Of a stretch of 34,132 nt of DNA, positions 11,901 to 18,389 are shown piece after piece. How positions within the stretch are numbered: position 1 is the stretch's first letter; each line of letters starts with the position of its first letter. A program made the translations under genes and the position numbers. Under the pieces are notes generated by a model. It saw only the letters and a program-made list of their open reading frames with translations. It made no database searches and was not told the DNA's origin. Origin of the DNA: Christensenellaceae bacterium (GTDB lineage: Bacteria > Bacillota > Clostridia > Christensenellales > DTU072); assembly GCA_031278175.1 (NCBI GenBank), contig JAITLB010000050.1, positions 1 to 34,132 of the forward strand. Direction: 5' to 3'.

Positions 11901-13591
11901 CATACGAAGTTTACTATATATTCACTCCAGATGACACACAAAATTATCTACCCTACACTGGAACTGTTGAAATAGTTGTAGCAAAAGCCAATATTATAAT
12001 TGAAGTTATTAACAACAATTTTGAATATGGACAGTCAGTTTCAACTGGCCCGCAATTTATTACAACCCCAGGCGGTATAGAAGTAAAAAATGATGAATTT
12101 GAGACTTGGAAAGATTATCTGGAATCAAAACATCCTCAAGCGGGAGTATATAGTTTCACTGCTACAGTAAATACTGATTATTATGTCGGTGAAAAGACAT
12201 ACAATATACTTGTTTCTAAAAAGGCGATTGACTTTTCATTCGTCAATGAAAACGGCACTAAAGTTGACAAGTACTCGACCGTATATAGAGTCAGTTTAAA
12301 CGCATCTATAGCGATATTAGTTGAGTCTGTACACGAAGATGATAAGTTGGAAACTTTGCAAACTAACGTGATATATTCGTATATTACTACAGACGGGACA
12401 AATACTATGACATTTACTCCACCATCAAAAGTTGGTGAGTATATTGTAAATGTAAGTTTATCAAACAATAATTATTATATAAGACCTAGCGAATCCAAAA
12501 TTGAATATGTAATCGAGCGTGCGCCGGTCACAAGCATCGAGTTTGATACAGATACTATCAGTAATCAAGTATACGGGTCTGTCGCAATACCGATAATTAA
12601 TATTCAACCTGTAGGTGTAACTTATCAGTTATTGTTTGATAACAAACCTACTTTGCCTACAACTGTCGGTGATCATAATATATTAGTTATAGTAGATGAT
12701 CCGAATTATGTACCAACAACAAAGCAAAACAGATTCCGCATACTACCAAAGAAGATAACCATTGAAGATATTGTTGTAGCAAATAAAGCTTTTGATGGTA
12801 CGTCTGGGTTGCAAATTTCTGGGTCACTCAAAGGTGTCTTGCAAAATGATGAAGTTTATTTAACAATGACGGCACGCGTTAAAGGCGGATATAGTGATGT
12901 TGGTAGTTATGATGTAGAGATAACTAGCTGGGAATTAAAAGGATTACATGCTGGGAATTACACAATTGCCGAATCGCCTGTTTATGCCACCAAAGTAAGT
13001 ATAACGCGGTTAACCGTTGAAGATAATACGGGCAGTGGTTATATAATGTCAAATGTTGGATTTAATCCGAATGTGACACTAGTTATATCTGATGTATATT
13101 CTGCTAGCAATTCAACCTCTGTGTTCACTGCTATTTTAGGTCAACGCGCTGTAGCTAAGTCGGTTACTGTAAAAGAAAACGGAAATAATAAGGTGTTAGA
13201 TGAGAAAGTGAAGTTCTATGTTTTAATACCAGAAAGTTATAGAAAATCCAGAAATCTCACATTCCAACCAGTTGGTGGTCTTGAAGGTGAAGTTATATCG
13301 TTCTTAATTGAAGGTGATTATGTCACATTCTATGCAGATCGTTCAGGAGAAGTACTAATTATCGCTCATGATTTTCCATATTGGTTAGTTATTATAGGTG
13401 GTGCTCTTCTGTTCATTGTTGCAGCGTTTGTATTTATAAGAGTTATGCCTGCTCGTAGGGCATATAAGACTACATCTCGCTTACGTCAAGCGCATGGAAT
13501 GCATGCATATCAGAAGGTAACTTCCCAATCTAAGCAAATAAAAGACAAAGATAGATTGGATGAGTCAATGTATAATGATTATTTCGATTAA
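2990..13591 (+). CDS. Giant cell-surface protein with many MBG/YDG Ig-like repeats, N-terminal signal/TM and C-terminal TM anchor
   Basis: Single ORF (2951..13591). The better start is ATG 2990 (MNKRGKLISGIFIAIIVMVVSIVIG) preceded by GGAGG. Recurrent 'AGxYxVxVxxxxNYxG' and 'FxPxDxxNYxxV' units, YDG-like block 'FDGTSGLQISGSLKGVLQNDEVYLT...GNYTIA', C-terminal helix 'YWLVIIGGALLFIVAAFVFIRVM' followed by a basic tail. Confidence 0.93.
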   Translation: MNKRGKLISGIFIAIIVMVVSIVIGTISVLDAGAKTEDIYASLYNAAPTDGTVIKNTNFWYTNDNTVNGTYLDDSANSGMQVGSNTLQTRGTATGGNVSGSSNPVAGTFRDFRMSGITYYAATATAFEGTASSDGAVLASNIRFNTTDKQSYGLASAIKDSGFQVKFNFDAMLDNRAGTTTTFVVYLNWYPTGPAGSRVANTSKNVTIDSGASNLTGSGYELTVPTATDIDLAKAVLEIVIYIPSNVNFRILSPAAGAEVMLSSTVNIATTSSLVISGENRNTYTIQSTQQLNTGGYVKPGDTVEFTTYAYTSSLSNRYVFSDVYPYVMGLQNLSGTEKFIGKQNGMTYDDTNPACIVYESNGIELTKVTEEYQKVTNNQGEFVSYKTSFIVGQNLSMGTVLNIRPKIIIGVNFDGSFVQKYQKETGPYTISIDSVIPSMPEIAPNSTLGKAISQEAWYTATNSPTLEMSSTSHTIATDEHTFAFVFPSYVLSIDASLYDFSSYITQFEIDEGAVSIPVTTNLDGSSIPGNVQRLFKYTSDRGSSMPAKTKSLNFTDAGVFTVFLVSVDLAGNKSTVRTYVNVMVDASEHTVLASYRVGDGTITLGKGDIRFRYIIGENEHNADGSLKLTASTYLSQAKYLTTSGAKRGEYVTIMLVMNATAYSYYRLESYMNYASSQPAVQRPTMLLEGVDRYIYMRFIMDETNVEYGGIALECALLERAQIIIAQREFVYSGSPLNLSTYTQVSSITTTGSTGSILAGISTSFKYYNIYTVTASISGNVTTITYDGSNYTVNSLSPIVPLSTYTMGGKSYYSATVSQGTGGVYNLRIVPLDESMLTITNAGEYWFISEIATQIGTPRYYAVNENTVIINKASPAVLGLTATPITYGSSIDKLDYISYSTSGVAYSAANGNINIFYDLQTPTLEVKRLYLTSSGVWGEYIIKTPTADSQDYIMPEAGTININVEFSPFDPRLKLDGTPLLPDEVATYTSNYTFYLNFYNGITFTGGNGFYAANYSITTYTFACVINPAPATIEIDEESVANLVYNGNSLVPAYNTVPADLSYIALYELRNPNGSYGQQSAALPVVAGEYRASYYVQEKNYHSSTIISTFEVKKKSVSLSVEDQYLTACEEQGYTMAVTDDGKTYNRYFSSIYGRLVSPPMTVTSDNPDLQLAGIGYKYAFKLVRDLDGNPISSTYSEEMSLADVRTEMRAAGAFLLRIVVDATNFTGEFTLMVCVSPADALDATVASYFTISFPALKSSYAVYNIDSTTPMVNQYDTTIGHIEYGQTIAELLENNQIFQNMQIALIQFTYTSGLATVEGRFRLYSEEEITDSYEVRIDGKYILPVLYNSSNQIIPYYTYIVWEAGHYEGEVFIPNTGFKPITREISLYVARATPTFDKVFFDPIVYETTLDDLTWFGAPHVAGNNADITGIVGYDLISTQYQLVPSNVGYAPEVGVTPVTYRFVPSDRKNYRDVEFTVNITVTQKTAGITIEENPTAQYGDIYVAPIVTTNPASRVIQYEYFDGETPITINSATPVGVYRLVVTIVDKNYVGTAETNYTITKAQLEWNVQPTPQQGELRFGIKVDEIILTTSGSLKTRYGTYILPGTFKCLMAQGIESGDYIPTGTHVVTVSFTPASIVTAGFYDKYIVSELTINIGILKNVPDVAVTGTTVTYDGTQKSPVISFGNLIDDYSINYSVVYNDLSTGAELEGPPINAGSYNVTVLIDDPNYEKVSDPVVFKINKAPVDVKLGTYVFGYDGASHALTVELSVKDLAYSIAYVNNGGVSSSSPQSAAGKYRAVLELNESNYAINGVGNYPFYIIPLVNYVDLGSLVQSYGDVYGIDAGFNYDNVTSVTYYKQESTGIELTNVNKAIVDKYLLSFKIQVNGLICDVIASIGDQEDVYYCRTIINDNETDATFVLHTSVETIEDLYLTIEKAVVDINVLPLYTTVYDTKPYNTDSVYAIAEVDVKFVYSYYQIIDELQGEKLDQAINAGTYRFVIEIEDHNYAGTVDTVLVIQKADADARQAPSLDSRYSYSDDPKTVKFRPDGSVMFNGSNIANSGAWEITTQDFDKLGVGAYDNITFKFTPSDTSINSAYVIGTATVNKKDISEYVRYDDADLLQQYNLAQHKVRAYIDTAVADLFKASDKNLTLIVTYNGSTYQPERCGLYSIVITVSSTCYEGSIGSGADKIEMQIQTATPSIILPTIASIKLGQTLQSSSLSGGLAYIGDTSHAVEGEFFFENSAYKPDKLNYRTIYLGFAPKDYNNYNQVTFGASVLVLPVDDSEYNYSYGTVNAAEFIYGEPLSAVTITLTSQSLVRGSVEWVNPNYIAKNGESVQYRFIPASSQTNDQGMPYYDVYPIVYGNIQVVVNDATFVFDSESFATVYVGERLQELRLDIKIRNAKTGALVTDYNYTLDVGDTGVALNTLIEEAHATDSPNLDIRLHITKNSYTAGNFVLKDIKVRHYLSQDRFNAAVNSKMYDGVAIKDTSIIQMAEVNVANTTFEPMPGAYKITNIVCDGNTVDSVLAAGAYTISASYDDGTHYGTFSFTFVVDKRNISNAISPAVYTSTGTEEGVIFKTVEYIYGSNVDAFELEFSEFANGSVIEYDPDAILPYITYNYYNNISKDMPYGSTAPRNAGMYYVEVSISVECPEYVGMAAFMYRIDRKEANVYFPSAGGYTFQYGQIISIVPVIDVTETEGYYITYDGNRAVPENAGEYNVVAHLDGKNFYGTSSAVKLIIQKAKLVVAQFPTVSGLTYGQNLGSAKITGGIVMNPTTGTIANGAFAFMDPNIVAFTAGATNLVYLKYEYNDNYEMLENIPVNVSVGKATTSIDIINATAVYTGGEVYPQVRADTAYPVSFDMVFRRNAGVVAPISAGTYTVTVTINDDNYSGEITGIIFTITPAPVIANENPVASPVVYGSALSTSVLVGGWVRYFDTGLGRGSFTYLYPGLVPGEEQRIGAAGPHDVGTYEVYYIFTPDDTQNYLPYTGTVEIVVAKANIIIEVINNNFEYGQSVSTGPQFITTPGGIEVKNDEFETWKDYLESKHPQAGVYSFTATVNTDYYVGEKTYNILVSKKAIDFSFVNENGTKVDKYSTVYRVSLNASIAILVESVHEDDKLETLQTNVIYSYITTDGTNTMTFTPPSKVGEYIVNVSLSNNNYYIRPSESKIEYVIERAPVTSIEFDTDTISNQVYGSVAIPIINIQPVGVTYQLLFDNKPTLPTTVGDHNILVIVDDPNYVPTTKQNRFRILPKKITIEDIVVANKAFDGTSGLQISGSLKGVLQNDEVYLTMTARVKGGYSDVGSYDVEITSWELKGLHAGNYTIAESPVYATKVSITRLTVEDNTGSGYIMSNVGFNPNVTLVISDVYSASNSTSVFTAILGQRAVAKSVTVKENGNNKVLDEKVKFYVLIPESYRKSRNLTFQPVGGLEGEVISFLIEGDYVTFYADRSGEVLIIAHDFPYWLVIIGGALLFIVAAFVFIRVMPARRAYKTTSRLRQAHGMHAYQKVTSQSKQIKDKDRLDESMYNDYFD
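5155..13020 (+). repeat. Protein-level tandem Ig-like (MBG type, last one YDG-like) repeat region
   Basis: About 20-25 diverged units recognisable in the translation, e.g. NAGSYNVTVLIDDPNYEKV, NAGTYRFVIEIEDHNYAG, SAGTYTVTVTINDDNYSG, QAGVYSFTATVNTDYYVG, VTYRFVPSDRKNYRDVEF, VGTYEVYYIFTPDDTQNY. Boundaries approximate. Confidence 0.8.
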
Positions 13592-15230
13592 ATTAAGAGT
13601 GCTATTATTTATTTTAATAGTAGCACTCAGTATACTTTTGTGTCTAATACCTTCGGTAACCACCAATGCAGAGGAATTAGATATATCAATTCAACAAGTA
13701 TCAGAAGGTGATCATTTTTCTGCAGTTGAAGGTGTACTGTACGAGTTTTTGTGTCCGCTCCGCGTATCGCTACTGACCGTTGAACTGGATCGCGATTATG
13801 ACAGTGTGCCCTTAACCGACACGATAGCACTAACTTCATACGCTACGGCTAAATTTGGAACTTATACATTTTTTGAGAATGGCGAGTATGTTATAACTGC
13901 GCTCTTGGATGGCGATGAGACAATAGTTAATTCGATTCATATAACGAGCATCGATTATAAGGCACCATATCACAATAACACTAATACAGGCAAAGATAAT
14001 TTTGAGTTTGAGGGTGCATACCTTGCATGGTATCGCGCATATGTAGAAGACCAATTCTACGAGCAAAAGCAAGATGTCTCTAGCGGATTAGAGTGTGTAA
14101 TTATACTTCGTGATATGCTTAGCGGCGGTGGATTAGCCGAAGTCATGCCTGAATCTAGTGATGATTTAGATGCATATAGACAAATAACGCCAGATGTAAT
14201 AGAGGGTTTGGATGTTGATATAATAGCAAGAAAAGATTCAATATCTAAATTTGGCATAACGAGGAATGTGTATGTCGAATTTGACGTTGATAGGTATGGT
14301 GGTTCATACTATGTCTATGCTATAGATCGAGTAGGCAATGTCATGCTCAGTAGAATGTTTGACATATATGAGCGTTCAACATACTTCATCGAATTATCAA
14401 ATGGTGAAACACTAGACTACACTGAAGCAGTGCAGATAGCATCTGAAAGGATCAACACACAAAGCGAGGAATATGCTAAACATTTAATAGATGCGCTAAG
14501 TGTCGCGTTGGATCGGCTTAAATTGAGTTTCTTTAATGGCGATGAAGATGAAATTATCGCAGCAGCGACAGCATTTGACGTAGCGCAAATAAATTTCACC
14601 AATGCAAAGCTTGAATTTAATGTAGTGATAACTGGAAGTGATTTGTTTCCAGGCGCGATCAATGTACTAGACTTCAATTCAAGTTCTATAACAGACGCAA
14701 GGAAGGGTGATACGGCACTCCTTACAATTAGCTTGTTAGAGTATAGAGAGGATAACCCAGTATTTAACAATGTGCAAAACGTTTTGCAAGTATCAAAGGC
14801 GCAACGCTTGTTTACGGTTAACACGCAAGTTACCTTAAACGGAAATGCGGTCAAGCCAGCGGTGACAATCAAATTGTATTTTGTAATTCCTGAGAGTTTC
14901 AAAACGGTAGGTGTTGCAATTGAATCTAGCGGTGCAATTGTGCCTACTGCATTTGAAAAGGGTGGCGAATGGTTAACAATTGATGTAACGCTTGCAAATT
15001 CTAAATATTTCGTTATAATATACGATGAAAGCTTTAATCAAACCAACTACGCGCTGTATATAATTATAGGTTGTAGTGTCGGTGGGGTTGCTCTAATAAT
15101 TGGCAGTGTTTTACTTGTTTTGCATTTTAAGAAGGCAAGAGGTAAAAAGACTATCAGTGAGATGGAAGTTAGTGAGGCTACTAATATTAATACTGTTGTA
15201 AGAAAGCGCAATAACAGGAAAAAGCGATGA
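13560..15230 (+). CDS. Secreted single-pass surface protein; C-terminal module homologous to that of the upstream giant protein
   Basis: Signal-like N-terminus (LRVLLFILIVALSILLCLIPSVTTNA), C-terminal TM (YALYIIIGCSVGGVALIIGSVLLVL) and very basic tail. Overlaps the giant ORF by 32 nt (or 17 nt if ATG 13575 is used), suggesting translational coupling. Confidence 0.88.
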   Translation: MSQCIMIISIKLRVLLFILIVALSILLCLIPSVTTNAEELDISIQQVSEGDHFSAVEGVLYEFLCPLRVSLLTVELDRDYDSVPLTDTIALTSYATAKFGTYTFFENGEYVITALLDGDETIVNSIHITSIDYKAPYHNNTNTGKDNFEFEGAYLAWYRAYVEDQFYEQKQDVSSGLECVIILRDMLSGGGLAEVMPESSDDLDAYRQITPDVIEGLDVDIIARKDSISKFGITRNVYVEFDVDRYGGSYYVYAIDRVGNVMLSRMFDIYERSTYFIELSNGETLDYTEAVQIASERINTQSEEYAKHLIDALSVALDRLKLSFFNGDEDEIIAAATAFDVAQINFTNAKLEFNVVITGSDLFPGAINVLDFNSSSITDARKGDTALLTISLLEYREDNPVFNNVQNVLQVSKAQRLFTVNTQVTLNGNAVKPAVTIKLYFVIPESFKTVGVAIESSGAIVPTAFEKGGEWLTIDVTLANSKYFVIIYDESFNQTNYALYIIIGCSVGGVALIIGSVLLVLHFKKARGKKTISEMEVSEATNINTVVRKRNNRKKR

Positions 15231-15245
15231 AGCTAGGGAGCGGTG

Positions 15246-16091
15246 ATGACACATATTAAAAGCACTATAGAATATTTATTGTTTTTAGGACGAGGAAAGC
15301 GATTGTTGACCATCGGCACGTTAGCAACTCCTGTAGGTTTTGCCTTAGCGTGGTTGTTGCCTAGTGGCAATTATACAAAGTGGATTGTCAATTATAAGAC
15401 GACACCTAACAATTTTTTAAGCATTTTCACGTTTGATGTAAATATCCTACATTATGGTATAGCTTCACTTGCTACAATACTTTTGGTAATTGCATCGGCG
15501 TCAATAATGGTGAGTGTGATATCACGATCATTGCGGGTTGGTGTCTTTCATTGTAGGAAGCCTTTTTCTGATTTTAATGATAGTTTATTGCCAGTTTTTG
15601 CAGGTACATCTACTTTTGTTATTATGATAGTGGTGTATAAAATTGCACTTACACTATTCTTAACATTAGCAAAAGCCATCCGCAATTATTATGTTTCATT
15701 GACGTTTTCGATGATTACACTAATCATTATGATTGTCATAGCTTCTATAGCTTTTTCGCTTATGTCATTATATATTCCAATCATGTCAATTATGGGCGTG
15801 AGATATAAAGAAGCTATGGTAATGAGTATTAGAAAAACAAATCATAGAATAGCGCCAATAGCTGTAGGTATGTGGACACCGATAATAGTTAAGACTGTTG
15901 TTGGATCATTGGTTGCGTTACTTAAGATGGCACTGATGTCATTTATAGTAGATATTGTCTTGAATACTCTCTTGTTTGCATATCTCGTGTCTTATATGAT
16001 GATAACCTATTATGACATTGAGAACTTAAATAGAGAAGATTATGATAAATACAAACTAACCAGCAAGGACAGAAAACTGAAAAATGGGTAA
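15246..16091 (+). CDS. Polytopic membrane protein, unknown function
   Basis: ORF 15243..16091, ATG 15246 with GGGAG upstream; several hydrophobic helices; 15 nt after the previous stop. Confidence 0.85.
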   Translation: MTHIKSTIEYLLFLGRGKRLLTIGTLATPVGFALAWLLPSGNYTKWIVNYKTTPNNFLSIFTFDVNILHYGIASLATILLVIASASIMVSVISRSLRVGVFHCRKPFSDFNDSLLPVFAGTSTFVIMIVVYKIALTLFLTLAKAIRNYYVSLTFSMITLIIMIVIASIAFSLMSLYIPIMSIMGVRYKEAMVMSIRKTNHRIAPIAVGMWTPIIVKTVVGSLVALLKMALMSFIVDIVLNTLLFAYLVSYMMITYYDIENLNREDYDKYKLTSKDRKLKNG

Positions 16092-16097
16092 AGAGAT

Positions 16098-17192
16098 ATG
16101 ATATTTAAAAATTCATTTACGATACTGAGTCTGAACACCAATCTAGTGTTCAAAACTCTACTCTACACTATCGTTTTAACTGCGCTTTTTATCGCTGTTT
16201 TAACTAGTATAGTAACTCCGCTAATAAACGAAATATTTGTTCAAGTTGATATTATTGAGCAATTAAAAATCCCTATAGATCATTGGCTTAGAGGCGAGAT
16301 TACTTCTTCAGGCGAATTATTTAGAGCTATCCGTCATGCAATCTCATTCAAACCTGATGCGACAGGCATGGTGCTCGTCAATGTAATAATATTATACGTT
16401 CTCTTGATGTTCTTCATGCACATGACGAATATCCCTATAACTAACGTACTTTTCAACAAAATGAGCCAGGGCTATAATGAGCGTTTCCACATGTCGCTTA
16501 TAGCATCTTTGCCTAAGTCAATTGTATATTCATTTATTACAGCCGTTACAGGTTCTATTATAGACTTGTTGATTTTCTTTGGATGTATGTCATTGTTATC
16601 TGCACTGTATACTGTCTTTAACATATTTACACTGACAATTACTATAGCCATTATTCTTATACTAGTAGCTGGGCGAGTGACATTATTTAGTCAATGGGCA
16701 CCAATAATCATATGCGAGAACAAAAAGGTATTACCTTCCCTTCTCGAGGCAATAAAAAGCATGCGCAGTGTGTTTGTGCTTGCATATCCATCAATATTAC
16801 TGGCGATGATCATCTTTTTTGCTATATTCATGACGACAATAGCAGTGACATTTGCTATTGTGCCTATTATAGTCATTCCTGCATATATCGTACTATTACA
16901 ATGCATAGGTCTAACAAGTTATTTTACATCAAAAAACAGGAAATATTATATTTCGGATGGTCTGCGTCTCAGTTCTCAATCTGAAATAAGTATAATAAGT
17001 GGCGAATTTGACGATGATTCGATTATCACTGAACCTAGCGAGGTAGAGCCGATAGAAAGCGGCGGCGAACTACCGAATACTATTAGTCCTAGTGAGAGTG
17101 AGACACCTGTAGGTGCCCAAGACGACAAATCGAGCGAGTTAGAAATTGCTGAAGAAAACGCCCAAGCAAATCAAGGTAGTGACGAAGAATAA
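16098..17192 (+). CDS. Polytopic membrane protein with acidic Ser/Glu-rich C-terminal tail, unknown function
   Basis: Starts 6 nt after the previous ORF; several hydrophobic helices; tail 'TEPSEVEPIESGGELPNTISPSESETPVGAQDDKSSELEIAEENAQANQGSDEE'. Confidence 0.85.
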   Translation: MIFKNSFTILSLNTNLVFKTLLYTIVLTALFIAVLTSIVTPLINEIFVQVDIIEQLKIPIDHWLRGEITSSGELFRAIRHAISFKPDATGMVLVNVIILYVLLMFFMHMTNIPITNVLFNKMSQGYNERFHMSLIASLPKSIVYSFITAVTGSIIDLLIFFGCMSLLSALYTVFNIFTLTITIAIILILVAGRVTLFSQWAPIIICENKKVLPSLLEAIKSMRSVFVLAYPSILLAMIIFFAIFMTTIAVTFAIVPIIVIPAYIVLLQCIGLTSYFTSKNRKYYISDGLRLSSQSEISIISGEFDDDSIITEPSEVEPIESGGELPNTISPSESETPVGAQDDKSSELEIAEENAQANQGSDEE

Positions 17193-17255
17193 GTTTGCGA
17201 CCTCCGCTCTTAAAAATACTCTAGGTGCCAAGACTTCGATTATTATTTAAATATT

Positions 17256-17273
17256 CGACTACGTGCTTAGTCG
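17256..17273. other. Short inverted repeat (hairpin)
   Basis: CGACTA-cgtgct-TAGTCG, followed by cgcg-ctt-cgcg; just downstream of the surface locus. Confidence 0.4.
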
Positions 17274-17382
17274 TGGGTGTCACGCGCTTCGCGAATTATT
17301 AAGTAGCAATTGTGAGAAGAGATTGACCAAATTGCAAAAGGTATGTAAGCACACATTTCAAACACCAAAATGATATTAGAAG

Positions 17383-17429
17383 AATGCCCCATTTCTTTCA
17401 ACTGTTAAAGCAGAAAGCGATGGGGCATT
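17383..17429. other. Strong inverted repeat between convergent operons
   Basis: AATGCCCCAT...ATGGGGCATT perfect 10-bp arms with additional inner pairing (CTTTC/GAAAG). Confidence 0.7.
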
Positions 17430-17448
17430 AGATCAAAAAGGATAAAAA

Positions 17449-17517
17449 ATGCGAAAGTTTACTTGTAAGACACTCAAAAGTATTATTAATACAGTTTTCG
17501 GACCTTTTAAGTTTTAA
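17449..17517 (+). CDS. Candidate small ORF (22 aa, MRKFTCKTLKSIINTVFGPFKF)
   Basis: ATG preceded by AAGGA with suitable spacing (aaaaaggataaaaaATG). No homology evidence. Confidence 0.2.
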   Translation: MRKFTCKTLKSIINTVFGPFKF

Positions 17518-17551
17518 TTGCTATTATAAAGTTTCAACACTAATGGACTAG

Positions 17552-17587
17552 TAGTGCTTATTTTGATTTTAATTACTCAAAGCACTA
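17552..17587. other. Inverted repeat
   Basis: TAGTGCTT (17552-17559) / AAGCACTA (17580-17587), perfect 8-bp arms. Confidence 0.5.
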
Positions 17588-17602
17588 AGCTATCGTTATC
17601 AA

Positions 17603-17644
17603 TCGAGTAACCGAAAACACCAAGTAAGCGTTACGGTTACTCGA
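17603..17644. terminator. Inverted repeat downstream of dhaL; possible terminator without an obvious U-tract
   Basis: TCGAGTAACCG (17603-17613) / CGGTTACTCGA (17634-17644), perfect 11-bp arms, about 60 nt past the dhaL stop on the - strand. Confidence 0.45.
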
Positions 17645-17703
17645 ATAGCGAGGAGAAAATAAATATCTATTTAGATCGCTAGTTTGCACACTTTAGACTA
17701 TAG

Positions 17704-18363
17704 TTATATAAGAGTCTTAGCAAATTCTGCGATTGCGGTAAATATTACACCGACACCATAAGCTCCTGCATCGGGATGATCGAGACTACGTTCACCAACA
17801 TTGGCAGCACGCCCCATTCTAGCAGCAATTTTCTTGGTATTTTCCGCGCCTTGGACAGCACCTTTAGCGGCTTTGTCCATGCACACGAGCAGAGGCAGAC
17901 CATCATTAGCAGCGGCTTCCATAGCGTCAGTTGCTGGTACCAGTGCGTCTATTAGTGTTTTATCGCCTACGACTGCGCCACGTCCGAATGAGCGTTCGCC
18001 AGTTTTTTGGATTGCTTCTATTGCAGAGCGCAACAAGTCAATAAGGCCACGTATATTTAATTCATTAGCACCAGCTGCTGATTTGGCTGCACCGCGGAAA
18101 GCACTTCCCCAAATAGGACCACTCGCACCGCCACAATGCTCCATAATTACCATGCCACAACTTTTCAAGAACACACCTATGTTATCTCTTTCTAGGTCAT
18201 TCCATTCAACTCTGAGTTGTTTAAATCCTTTGGCTAGTGACATTCCAAAGTCACCATCGCCTGCAGCACTATCGACTTCACAAAATGGCACTTCATTTTC
18301 GATGATAACATCTGCCATTTTATCAACAATTGCAATGATATCTTTTGTTTTTAATAAATCCAT
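17704..18363 (-). CDS. dhaL: Dihydroxyacetone kinase subunit DhaL
   Basis: 219 aa with 'DSAAGDGDFGMSLAKGF', 'GGASGPIWGSAFRGAAKS', 'GDKTLIDAL', 'RSLDHPDAGAYGVGVIF'. Confidence 0.93.
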   Translation of the reverse strand: MDLLKTKDIIAIVDKMADVIIENEVPFCEVDSAAGDGDFGMSLAKGFKQLRVEWNDLERDNIGVFLKSCGMVIMEHCGGASGPIWGSAFRGAAKSAAGANELNIRGLIDLLRSAIEAIQKTGERSFGRGAVVGDKTLIDALVPATDAMEAAANDGLPLLVCMDKAAKGAVQGAENTKKIAARMGRAANVGERSLDHPDAGAYGVGVIFTAIAEFAKTLI

Positions 18364-18389
18364 AAAATTGAGGAACCTCCAGTTATGAG

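Noticed and set aside
14417-14902. 161-aa - strand ORF inside the 556-aa surface protein gene
   Set aside because: Antisense shadow ORF; the + strand frame has coherent topology and homology to the giant protein's C-terminus.
16694-16984. 96-aa + strand ORF inside the 364-aa membrane protein gene
   Set aside because: Out-of-frame overlap with Cys/His-rich random-looking translation; the 364-aa frame is coherent.
17801-18388. 195-aa + strand ORF antisense to dhaL
   Set aside because: Shadow ORF of a clear dhaL gene; no family motifs, low-complexity Ala/Ser/Pro composition.
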